From Trachythela sp. YZ-2020 (lineage: Eukaryota > Cnidaria > Anthozoa > Malacalcyonacea > Clavulariidae), in assembly GCA_016169945.1 (NCBI GenBank), contig JADLSH010000254.1:1178001-1242000 (forward strand): a stretch of 64,000 nucleotides of DNA, given 5' to 3'. The notes beneath the pieces were generated by a model. That model saw nothing but the letters and a program-made list of their open reading frames with translations. It did no database searches and was not told the DNA's origin. Positions 33,307 to 45,300 of the stretch are shown one piece after another. The stretch's first letter is position 1, and each line of letters opens with the position of its first letter. A program made the position numbers and the translations under genes.

Positions 33307-36300
33307 TTGTATAAATCTTGTTCAAAGACAAACTGCGATCTTTAAAAGTTAAAGGTGTAGGATGTGTCTCGTAATGGTTTGATGATTTGTTGTTTATTCG
33401 TGGTTAAAGAAAGCTAGTTTTCTGAACAAGATTATATATAATACATGGTTAACAAGACGAAACTGGACAACGCAACTGACAGTGACAATGCAACTGACAG
33501 TGACAATGCAATACATGGCTTTCTCCAAGAAGTGAAATTTTCAACAAAAGAAGTCAATTGATTTTGGAGAAGTCATGTCAACATTTTTGAACTTGAAAGA
33601 CATACGTTGAGGAAATCAACAAGACATTGAAACAAGAAACTACACTGCAAAACTACTCGACCGTATGAGCAATAAAGAAATATATGACACGAGTTTGATG
33701 AATTGGTTAAAGTTCTGCAATATGTTAAACAATTTTATCGTCTGGAAGCTTTCAGTAATAGCACAAGGTACAAGACAGCATCGCTTGGGATTTCCTGACA
33801 TTGGAGCTGTCCAATAGCTGTTTATCTGTGTCTTCCCAACACGAAAATATGAAGAGTTGAAAATATTATATACCCGTTCGATTCCTAAAGGAATTTTTTC
33901 TACATTATGATTTAAATTTCTGGCTTCCAAAGACCCTCTGGCCTAGACATTTTATTTAAAATATCCTTGAATAGACAGTGTTGAATTCTATTGTGTTTAA
34001 TGTACATATATACACTCGCATATAGGCCCAAGTCAAATCAATTCAAACTATAGCTATTTTATTATAATGGGGTAAGGCTAAAAAATTATGCAAAATATTT
34101 ATTTTTATAATGTATATAGGGGAAATTTCGTATAAAATATTGTGGGCGGGGGGAGGAACAAATCGGATTTCTATGGTCAATATTTAATAAAATAGCAAGC
34201 TTTGAATTGGGTTGGTTCGGACTAATTCGAAAGTTGATGTATACCTTATATTCTATAAATAGTCTGGATAATTTGTCTGTAAATTTCATTCATTTAACAC
34301 ACCAAGTGAAAGTGGGTGAAGTGCATGAAAGTATAAGCCTTAGGCTTTTGGAACAATTGCCATTTACCAAATATTTCTTGATAAAGAAGTGGGTAATAGC
34401 TGGGTTTCACTAAGCACTACGTGCAGCAGATCGTGATCAATCAGACTTATCAGAGCAAGACACAAGTCTACGAATTAACATTATAATTTTCTCGCTCTTA
34501 TAAGTGTCGATAGTTGACCACCATCTGCTGCCCTGTAACACTTATTAAAACCCACCAAAACATTTTTCGTATTCGTTTTTTTGTTGTTGAAATGTTTTCT
34601 TTGCGACTTGTTTTATGATAAATAATACTCTATATGTTATATAGGTGTGTTTTGACAGATTGTCCAGATTATACTATAATGCACCCTGTGTACTGATAAT
34701 GTGAAAAATTACTACATCATTAAAGATTTCCATGTATTGGTTTTATGGTGGGTCGGTGGATTTGGGGGGTGGGTCAAAGTTTTAAATATGGTTTTTGGGG
34801 GTGGGCCAGGGTAATTATACCCAAGGAAAGGGGGTGGGCCTACCTGATTTTTAAATAATTTTTTTAGGACCATAGTAAAATCGCACAAAGCCTGGATACC
34901 AGCTGGGAAAAGTACAAATGAAGTTTTTCATGTTAAAAAACGTTTTATTGAAATATCACTCAAAGATAATTGTTTCTATTTCTAAACAATTGGTCCAGTT
35001 TTATCATATTTGACAATAATAATATCTTTCAAATGGATATACGTGTATCCAACCTCGTACCCAGGGTCTGTCCTTGGCAATTGGAAAGTACCCTGCAACT
35101 GAGGTTGGCGTGTATCTTGATATAGGGGAAAATTAATCAAACTATATTGGGGGTGGGCCATGAATTTGTGTTCAATGACATGGGGTGGGCCACAAAAATT
35201 TAATCGTTGTTCATGGGTGGTCAAGAAAATATAAATCAATGCTGCAAAATTACCGGTCCACCCCCCTCTTAAATAATGAACGGTCCCTAATATAAATACG
35301 TCATTGTCAATGATCTAGAAATAACAGACGAGTTTACTAAGCATTCTCGTGAAACATGAATTGAATCGTCAGTTTAATAGGGTAGAGAATCGTCCACTAG
35401 AAAGGTTTACGATATAGGTACGCTTGCGTATCTATTTTTGAATTGAGATACTTCCGGAAGTACCAGTATTAAGGAACTCATAAATTTAACATTTTATTTT
35501 GTCATTTTATTTTATTGAACTACAAAGGGTTGCAAACTGAATATATAACTTGAAAATTGAATATTAATAAGTTCGTGCTTGTCAAAGTCATCGTCAGTAT
35601 TTGATCAGTCTTGCAGAACCAAGTAGAAAGCGCAATAATTTTGATATGACTTGTCTTTGTTTACAATTATAATTTTGATCAGCATTTTAAATTCTGTGGT
35701 CAATATTCGTCACGGTATTGTGATCAGAAAAGTAGGAGAGATGGGTGATCTGAATTGAATCTTGCAATAACTGGTACGTTTTGAGTTTATTGTGTGCTAT
35801 AAATCTTAATTGTAATGATCTCTTTCATATTCTGCAGTAATATTGACATTATTGTGTTAATTTCTGCGAGTTTATTGTTCTTGAGATTTAACATTCTTCA
35901 TCACTCGTGCACAAATTTCAATACGTGGATATTAGAAGGTCATGGGACTTCCTAATAGCTGCATTTAGTGTATATTATAGCTATTCAGTTTATACACCAG
36001 TTTAGTCATCAGTCATGTGATACTGAACTTATTTATATACATAGCTGTACAGTTAATTCCCATCTTTAAAATGTACAATACATCCTACATATATACAATT
36101 CTTTACCCTGGCAATCATTGCATTGTTGGGGCTTCAATCCATCGCCCTGTTAGCAGTGGTCACAAAGATTTGGCTCCAGCTGTGATTTGATTCATGCATT
36201 CACCCCAAATGTCTACTCATCTGGAATGAGTGAGTATATGCCCTGCTCATATTTGGGTTTCTCCAAGTATTTTGTGTTCCTCCTAACTGCTTCATTCAGA

Positions 36301-37285
36301 CCTTTTATATTTACATAGCAAAAAATTGACAACCTTTGAGTTTGTGAGGCAAATTTAGAGGAAAAGAGAACCTTTTGGGCATGTTTAGTAAGAAAAATAT
36401 CGGCAAAGAAAACGTGATTCATGCTCACAATTTCTCTGTGAATATACGTTTACCTAACATCGCTCTGTGTCCCAGGGTGCATTCCATGTAAACTCTATGC
36501 CGGAGATACGCCGACATTTACGATAGTTCACGCCAATACATTGGAGATTTTCAATTTTGGGGGACCAAAATCCATGTTTTGGGACTAAAAACATAGGCGG
36601 ATTTTCTGGGGGGTGCGGGGGGTGCGCACTCCCCCAAAAATATTTTGCACCCCAAAAAGTTTTCCCACCCCACCTAGAGAAATTTGCACCCCCCTCCCAA
36701 AAATTTAAATGCTCATTGGGATAAATGACAGTAGTGTGATTGAAATAAAGATTTTGAACTAAGTAAGACTAAAAACAAGGATTTTGAACTAAATAAGACC
36801 AAAAATCTCAAAATTTTCTGGGGGCTTTGCCCCCTTACCCCCATTGGCAACTGTGCTTCCAGACCCCTGCTGCAGCTTGCTCGGCGGCGCTACGCACCCT
36901 GTCGCTCACCTTCCCCCCTAAATTTTTGGCACCCCCCCCTAAATTTTCGGCACCCCCCCAGAGCAAAATCTGAATATCCGCCTATGTGTAAAAATAGCTA
37001 ACCTGGCATGTCTTATATACTGTTAACATCATATTCTATAAGTTATACTGTGAATATACACATGACAATGAATTCAAGCACAAACTTGGTTACACTTCAC
37101 ACTTCTTTTTGAGTGATCTCACGCCAATACACCAATAAATTTTAAAACCCACGCCGGATATATCCGGAATGCACCCTGGTCTGTGTCTGAAATTTTGTTG
37201 CAAATAGCAGCAAAGATTGCCTTGTGGAATATGGTCTTTACTACAAAATAATTTCTTGTAGGCTGACTAGCAAGCCAAGTTTAGT
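33307..37285. other. Intergenic between NUP153 and the syntaxin gene
   Basis: NUP153 3' UTR to about 33.7 kb (AATAAA at 33671), including three units of CAACTGACAGTGACAATG near 33470-33515. A G-rich repeat with GGGGTGGGCC words lies at 34740-35290. An element at 36591-36987 is bounded by ACATAGGCGGATTTT and the inverse ATCCGCCTATGT, with C/G-run interior. No gene seen. Confidence 0.55.
36591..36987. mobile_element. MITE with G/C-run interior
   Basis: Termini ACATAGGCGGATTTTCTGG and, inverted, ACATAGGCGGATATTCAGAT. The interior has runs such as GGGGGGTGCGGGGGGTGCGC and their complement, so it also folds on itself. No coding capacity. Confidence 0.65.
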
Positions 37286-40200
37286 ATGTCTGCAGAATTT
37301 AGTGGAGGGTACGGGAGTATCCGAGGTCAATCTGGGGGTAACCAGGATGACAGAGGATCCTCTGGAGGATACCAGTCTGAAGGTAATTTATTTTGTCCAC
37401 TGATCTTTGTCTATACTGGGATGGAAATTTCAAACAAAAAGACCTAGTAACTGGGAGCATTAATTGTGAAAATGCACTAATAGGCCCTCTGGCAGAAATC
37501 GAACCTGCAACCCTGTGATTACTGGGTGGCATGCTCTAGATGACCACTGAGCTACAGAGTCCAGTTACCAAGAGTTAAATACAAGTTCATGTATTATATA
37601 TTCTGTATTTAGGCCAAGTAAAACAATTACTTGTTTATCATCGCCGTCTGCATCTTTTTTTGCTGCCGCATCAATTCTTATTATTTTTATTTGAAACAAA
37701 CTTGGAAAAAAATATTAAAAATGAAAATCCGTATTATATATGGCTCATTGATAGATAAACATTCACTAACTTTCGTGACCTTTTGGTTTGTTTTCAGTTT
37801 CTTTCATCAATTGGGATCAGTGTGCTTATTTACCCGCCAAGGCTGATAACCAATTTAATGAAGGAATTAGGAAGATGAATATGAAAGAGGATGCGGCCGC
37901 TTTTTTCTTTCATATTTGTCTTCCTAATTCGGACGATAAACAAGTATTATTTTTACTTGATGTTAACAGTTAGTACACTGTGCCCCCAGCATTCATCCAG
38001 GCATATGATTTTTTGTTTCATTATATTTAATGACTAATTAATGCAATTACATTTTGTACAAATTTAAAATACAATATGATTTTTATATGGTTTAGATTAT
38101 GTGATATTTCAATCACTGAGTGACACAATAAGTAGCAACATCTTTCAAATAAATAGCAATGGTGAGTTATTGGTCTGCTTTAAATTTTACATGAATGAAT
38201 ACTTTATAATTCTTAGTTACTTTTGTTCAATTCTATGCTTTCGTAGACTAGAGCAATAGTAACTATATATAGGCATGTGGTTATCCAAAGTAAGGCCGTT
38301 GTGAATTAGATGCAAAGATGAAAACATGTATTTGTTAATTCAATTTCCCTGCTATAACGTCGCATCATATGTTATGATTTGCAACATATTCTTGGTTAGA
38401 CTCAAACATGTTGAGTAAATTGTTACTTCAATGTGTCACTGGCAATGATGGTTAGGTTAGGAGATAGGCAGTTCTGTCGCTGTTAGGCTGCGTTTGGTTT
38501 CGGGTGTGGATAGGCTGTTGATTGGTTGCTGTTCGCCTGTGGCTAGCTGTGCTTTAGTTGCTGTTGTATAACGGTAGTTTATCCAGTTATCTACCACATA
38601 TGTAGACCATAATTTTTTGACAGAAGTTATTTTTGAGCGTTATTCCATAAACGTTGAAACGAAACTGAACAGAGACATTAGTAGAGCCGCAACTTGTCAG
38701 TGAGAGTATTTCATCTCGGAGTAATTTTTAATCTTTAACTGATTGTATTTTTGAATGTTCATCTTGTAGTACAAGCATTGGAAAGAATCTGTAAGCAGCT
38801 TGGAAGTCAACTGAAAGAAATACCTTACGATAAATTGTAAATATATCCAATTGCAGTAAATTACGCATGTGTTCACAACAATCTCGTCGCAAGTTTGTGA
38901 CAAAGTTCTAAGAATCTGAACAAGTTATTGAAGGTTGGGCAAAGAATGGGACAAGATACTGTTTCTGTTTGTTCCCCAGATTTAACTATATCTTACAAAT
39001 AATGACGTTTTCTCTGACGTCAAGTCCTTCAAAGACAAATTTTCGTAGAGGAACTTGTAACAAGTTTGTTGCGGCTTGAAACATTGTAGCAATTATTCAA
39101 CAAATTGTCATTTCATGTATTCTCATGCAACAGAAACTGGTACTCGGTCACCAGCTGAATCAACTGCGGAGAGATTTTACTCTGGCACTTACATGCTAGC
39201 CTGCTATTAACCCATCCCCCGAACGTGTTTGACCGTTTTTTTATGCAGCATGATTTTGGTCAATTTTTCACTACATTTCTTCACATTCATAGACACCGTA
39301 TCCAACAAGGTACAAATAAATTGGCTTCTGAAACAACTGTCTGTCTTAAACGAATGATAAACTTGCAGGGAGGAAGTGTTTCAGAAAAAGTAAGTCATCT
39401 GATCCGTTTTTTTCTGGTAAATATCTAAAACAAGGTTTCATTACTGGTCAAGTATACTGAATATGTGAAGTGAACGAGTGATGACTAAACGAGTAACATA
39501 AATATTGCAGAGGAAACAAAGACTTCAACAAGAAAGACTAAAGGATGAATTCGAAAATTCTATTTCAAAATACAGAAATGTTCAAAAGGTTAGTTTATTG
39601 AAGCCGCGAGTTTACGTTATGTCGTCGTCGTCGTCGTTGTGTTCTTGATATTGTTGTTGTGATTGTGTTCTTGATGTTGTGGTGTTGTAGTGGTGTTGCT
39701 ATTGTTTTCTTTGTTGTTTCTTGTTTTGTCGTTATTGTCGTTGCAGAAATGATTTAACTAAATTATTGCAACATCAAAGTACCAACTGGTTTTATTGATA
39801 CATGTATGTTACTGTATATTCTAGAAACTGACTGAAAAAAGTAAACAATTGATGAATTCAACTTCCTCAGTAAGTAGCTTCGCTAAATATCACAGGATAC
39901 CGGTCATCAAGTGATGAGGTTTGAGAAATGTAGTTTAATGTTCCTTCTCCTGCAATAACAGTTAACATTTCTAAAATTGTCCACCATCTGCTCTGTAATG
40001 TTTACCAAGACCACCTGAATGTTACCAATACAATAATTATTGTTTACGAGAGTTCAATTTAATATTAGGTGACGTTCAGATCTCACAGAGGTGATCAACC
40101 TCAAGGACTTGAAAATGATGATGATAAAACTAGACTCTTGTCTGATGAACAGCAAAGGTAATATATTAGACTGCTGAACTTTGAGACAGTTTGGGTTATA

Positions 40201-41088
40201 TATTTTGCTGCTTAATCAACGTTACTTTCCGAGCAAAGAATGAGCGTGGAAATGACGTCTGGGTTCGCAAACTGCGTGCGGATATCAATTTATTGTATTT
40301 GATCGTTTTAGTCAACAACAACAGCAGCAGCTCGAAGACTCGGTGTCGTTGGATCAAAGTTTGTTGGAAGAAAGAGAAAAAATGACGAGACAGTTGGAGG
40401 TAAACATTCTTCTCTGCAATTATAATACCGTAAATCTCGACAAAATCCTCTATCAAGCAAGCCCACCCGATGTGAGGGGAAGGGAGGGGGCTTAATAAAT
40501 ATTTTCCTTTCAAAAGAATGTGGCTTATTAGAGAGGTGAGGCTTAGAACAGAGGGATCGCTAAATAGAGTATTTACGATATTTCAGATCCAAATTAACAA
40601 TAATGTATTTTCGTTTTTCTTTTCATAGTCGGATATTCTCGACGTTAATGAAATATTTCGAGATCTTGCTTCAATTGTACATGATCAGGGGGAGGTCGTC
40701 GGTGAGTTGTTGCTTCTGTCTTATCGATCTAATTTTCTGATCTCTAATTTACAATCTTTTCTTTCAGATTCAATTGAAGGTCATGTGATCAGAGCGCACG
40801 ATGACGTTGAAAATGCAAACGACCAATTACAAAAAGCCAGTGTGTATAGGGTAAGATAACATATGGGAGGGGAGGGTTGGCGCATAAGAGATTGTCCTTA
40901 CTGGACCTCTAGGGAGAACAGTTTAGAAAGAAATGATTGAGTTTGTTTCAAAAGGACCTTCCATTTCGTTTCATAATTCTATTTCTTTATTTCAGAGAAA
41001 GGCAAGAAAGAAAAAATGCTGTCTTTTAGTAATATTATTAATCGTACTGGCAATAATAGCTGTAGTAATTTACATTAAAACAAAATAG
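37286..41088 (+). CDS. STX12: Endosomal syntaxin (STX7/STX12-like Qa-SNARE)
   Basis: Exons: 37286-37382, 38096-38161, 38770-38836, 39293-39389, 39511-39588, 39825-39869, 40069-40157, 40312-40399, 40629-40701, 40768-40850, 40996-41088. They join in frame to 291 residues. A Qa-SNARE drives fusion of endosomal and lysosomal membranes. The N-terminal Habc bundle starts near SDTISSNIFQINSN. A charged linker holds six consecutive glutamines (residues ~182-187). The SNARE helix runs from about residue 205 to 262 with the zero-layer glutamine at Q229 (HDQGEVVDSIE). A basic stretch RRKARKKK then leads into a C-terminal anchor, CCLLVILLIVLAIIAVVIYI. The two cysteines at the membrane edge are plausible palmitoylation sites. 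STX7 versus STX12 cannot be decided by eye. A tRNA-derived SINE lies in intron 1. Confidence 0.92.
37489..37563 (-). repeat. tRNA-derived SINE head, second copy
   Basis: The minus strand has the A box TAGCTCAGTGG, a T-arm GCAGGTTCGATTTCTGC and the same upstream AACTGGACTCTG as the copy at 1266-1338. It lies in the first intron of the syntaxin gene. Confidence 0.65.
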
Positions 41089-41530
41089 TGTTAATCATGT
41101 TGTAAATTTGTCCAGAATGTAATTTGTATTAAACGTTCGCTGTCTTTGCACGCATGCTGTAATTTTCGGATAAGTTCGGAATGGTTTGTGACGCTTTGCG
41201 GCCGTTCTATGATCTGTTATCTATAAATATTGTCAAGGCGTGACCCTATGTTGTTTTCAAACATTAATTCAAAACACAGTGAAATTCAACACCGTATCGT
41301 TCGTTGTCTTGACACCACGGCAATAGACTTCTATAAATTAACTCAACTTTCGCGTTGAATTTCTCTTTAAATACCATTCGAAAATTTTGATCATATGCTA
41401 GCCTAGAGGTAGTTTATTATTGTGATTTTAAAACACCTCAAAGTATATTAAAAAGACTCGGATAACGGCTTGTTTTTAACATACTTTTTGGTTGGTGGGT
41501 ACCTTAGGGGTATGCTTACATGAAGTTGTT

Positions 41531-41740
41531 ATGTTAGAGGAGATACACAATGGCACAGAGACAATGGCATGTTTACGAAATTTAAAAAATGTGAAAAAGA
41601 AGACATTTCTCGTTGACAAAGACTTAAAAAAAGGGCTAAAAACTAACTTCATAATGCTAAAACATTATGTTACTGGTTGTTCAAGAATAGCAGAATTGCT
41701 TGGAAAGTTTTATAGCAAGTATGAAGATTCTATAACATGA
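41531..41740 (+). CDS. Short frame of unknown status (69 aa) or terminal exon
   Basis: A 69-residue frame (MLEEIHNGTETMACLRNLKN onward), lysine-rich with an amphipathic second half (LKHYVTGCSRIAELLGKFYS), ends TGA at 41738. An acceptor-like ACCTTAG precedes it at 41501-41507, so it may be the last exon of something larger, and AATAAA lies at 41882. I do not recognise it. It lies between convergent genes, where 3' UTRs are expected, so it may be chance. Confidence 0.25.
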   Translation: MLEEIHNGTETMACLRNLKNVKKKTFLVDKDLKKGLKTNFIMLKHYVTGCSRIAELLGKFYSKYEDSIT

Positions 41741-42009
41741 AAAACGTAGGTATATAAAATAAGAATAGATTTATTGGCCAGTAATTTATAAAATTTACAC
41801 AATATCTACTTGGGCCACCATCAAACTAAAATGCTGCATTGTCAAAAAATGTTGAAGATACTTGCACACAAATTAGTGACAAATAAAGTAAAGCAAATTC
41901 AATAAACTTTTAATTGCTCAGGATACAACAGACTTTTGAATGATCATGAAGTCTGTTTTCCAATTCAAGGAAGAAATGGGAGCAAAGAAATACATTACGT
42001 TTCCTTGGA

Positions 42010-42174
42010 ATGGAAGACAGACTTAAGGGGCTGTCAAGAAGTACTAGATTTCCCCCGATAAGTTGCGGACCAGTCTATTCTTGTTCCCTATTGGTGGTGA
42101 CCTCTTCGTATATCCATGACAAAGTCAAACCTTTCAATACAAGCATGGATCAAGAATCTCAACTTTCAGAAAAA
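42010..42174 (+). other. Open frame ending at a strong splice donor, status unknown
   Basis: A plus-strand frame of 55 codons starts with ATG at 42010 and runs to GAAAAA followed by GTAAGTACC. No downstream exon could be placed, and the NOWA-like gene lies antisense just beyond. Could be a non-coding or chance exon. Confidence 0.2.
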
Positions 42175-42330
42175 GTAAGTACCAATTGTTATTCCCAGCT
42201 GAACAATGGTATTGGCATAACATTTGATCATTTGACCTTAGCCTTTTTGTGCCAATGGCCCATTCTGTTTTGAATTAATTATTAATTAACATCAATTAAC
42301 TACTTAATTAGTAATCAATGTTGTGTTCCC

Positions 42331-45300
42331 TCAAATATAACGTTTTAATCTGCAGCAACCCTTGATGCATGATGGGGCACAAACAGCCGGGCAATGACCT
42401 GGACATTTTTTCTTTTCTGACTGATGAATGTTTTTATATCTTTTACTTTTGAAATGTCCTCTCTGGTGATTCTGTGGTGTTTGGTTAATGTTTGCAAGTT
42501 TTGGGAAGAAATTTGGTGAATATAGTTGTTTTTGCAGTGGTTGTAGAACTGTGCCTGAGTTGTAGTTGAAAATGGTTTGTTGTTGTTGTTGTTGTTGTTG
42601 TTGTTGCATGGTCTGCAGTTGTTGATATTGTTGTTGTTGCTGTTGATAGCGTTGTTGTTGTACTTGTTGTTGTTGTTGCTGTTGATATTGTTGTTGCTTT
42701 AGTTGTTGTTGTTGTCGCATAGTCTGTACTTCTTGTTGTTTTGGTTGCTGCGTGTTATGCAGTTGCTGTTGTTGTTGTTGTTGTTGTTGTGGTTGCTGTT
42801 GTTGTTGTTTTAAACCTAGCCATTGTTGAACATGTCGTTGTTTATAGTTTGCTTGAGGTTGTGTTATGGGTTGGGTCCTATACATGATGTGATGTGCAAA
42901 CCCCTGTCTAGGAGCAGTCGTTTGTCTTTGAGTATTTCCATACTGAAATCTATTCATTTCATCTTGCAATTCTTGGTACGCTGGTTCATGCATAGAGTTG
43001 TGTTGGTGATCCATGGGTAAAAAATTTCCTGCTTGAAAATAAGGTATTCTTCCGGTAATAACATTTCCAGAATCTTGAAAATAATTTGAAGTTCCAAGGC
43101 CGTAGCCTTGTCTTGTATAACTATTTGGCCTGTACATTGGGTTTTGACCACTTTGAGCCCATGTAAAGTGCCTTAATATACCACTTGGTTCTGTCACTCC
43201 ACTGTTTTTTGCAAAGAAAAGATTGTTCCACAAGCGAGGGATGTTTTTAGTTTGAACTTGTAATTGTGGAGGTGGTTTGGTGTATTTTCGTTTTGTTGGA
43301 AAAGTTCTACAGCAATAAACAGCACAATCAGGAGATGAACAGGAGCTTCTTGTGTTTAAACAACTTGACGGGCATGAGTCGGGGTCATCTACAAATATAA
43401 TAGAAATGGTATGTTTAAAATGAGATGAAATGGTCATGAAATCTTATTCGTTTGTATTGATCGATGAAGATCGATCCGGGCTTAAGAATCGAAAATTTTG
43501 CGAACTAAATAAACACGATGTTATTCACAAAACAGAACAATTCTATTGATTGCCACGTGAAATACATGTCTCTCAAGAAAGGAAATTATCTGTCCTTTAG
43601 TTACTATATAAAGATCGCTAGTTTTGGGCAGGAGATTACTTCGTGGTCCGTCTTTTGGACTTGTATATGTTAACGTAGACGGGCAAATATCCTATAATTT
43701 CTAATTGTTCATTGACAGAGCTGTGCTCCGTGATCAGACATGGGTTGAATGGACTATGGAGTGTCAGCCAGGGTAGTCTCCTTCCCAGCAGGGTCTTAGC
43801 CAGGATAGGGAATTTGGGCGTCCAAATTTGGTATATTTGACATACAACTTAACATTTGCGCGAGGATGGTATAAAGACTTGCACTCTGGCAGCATATTAT
43901 TACTGTATATTTTGATGGCTTATTAAGAGGACGAATCACAGATAAGATTCAGTTACAAACTTTCATGATCAATTCCCATTCCAATGTTAGCTAAATAAGC
44001 TATTTGACTGGAATTGCCTCGAATTTGACGGTCAATGATTAGTGGAGACAACGAGAGTTCTTAGACAATGATAGGAATCAAAGACAAGACATTAGACAGT
44101 AGACAGTAGACATTAGACAGTAGAAGACCTATTGTACATGATCGCTAGAGGTCTGCACTATTTTGCGAATTGGAGTCCTCAACTACAGTGTACAATGTAC
44201 AGATTTTTAGAAGGACGTCAATATGATAATCAGCCGTCCAAAAGCCGTCATTTTCAAGTGACCGTCCAAATTTTAAGATGGCCGTCCATAAGACGGCTGG
44301 ACGCCAGGCTGGCTAACACCGTGCTTCCCAGACGTTCTTATGGCTCGAACAGCTAGAGGTGCCCTAGTAAGCCTTCGACTCGGTCACCTTTGAGATGTTC
44401 AGCACTCTCTACCTTTACTTAGAGCTGGCGACTCTATATTTGCCTCTTAAGCCGACCAGTGTCATTAAAAACAGTTTAAAATATAAATAGAAATGACGTT
44501 TACTTACTTTCACTCACCATTTTGGAGTGAGACATGCTCCAGAAAGATTTTCTCTCCTTGAACGAGACCATCTGACTCAAGCTTTGTACGTAATTTCTCG
44601 AGAGGATCTGAAGGGGCATCTCCATCTGGTGAGAATCTTAACTTGAACTCTGCTGTCACTTTGTCGTCTCCTGATTGGCTGAAATGTGGTGTTAGGAAAT
44701 GAATTTAGTGGCTACCACATAATTGATGGGTTCAGTAAGCGTAACATAACAGCAGATTGTGGCCGGTCAAATTTAGAAACGTCGACACGAAAATGAGCAA
44801 AAACGCCAAACTTCATCTCTCAATTGTATTTGCATTTGTCTGCCACCAAATACATAACTGCTATATAAGATTGATTATATACGATTCATCGACAATAACT
44901 TTGGAACGTCGAATTCACAGATCAACTCTCAGCCATCAAACTTAATTAAGTTTGATGATTTAGAAATGCACTGAACTATGGCTCTGTCACAGTCTCTTTA
45001 TTACTTTCTCCTGTATTTAGTATATGCAATTAATCAATTATTCATCGATAGATTACAATGATTAATCGATTACAATATGAACCGATGAGTGCAGGACTAA
45101 TTATGAAATAAAGGAATTTTTTTATAAATACCTGAAACCATCAAATAACATATCTACAAACCAATCATCATCATCATAGAGATTCATTATCTACAAGAAT
45201 TAGATAGAATTATTTGTAGAAATCTTTTGGGATACATATTTGAAGGCTGATTTCCATTCAGTGCAAAATGTCGCGCGATCGACCTTGTGCGATCGTTTTC

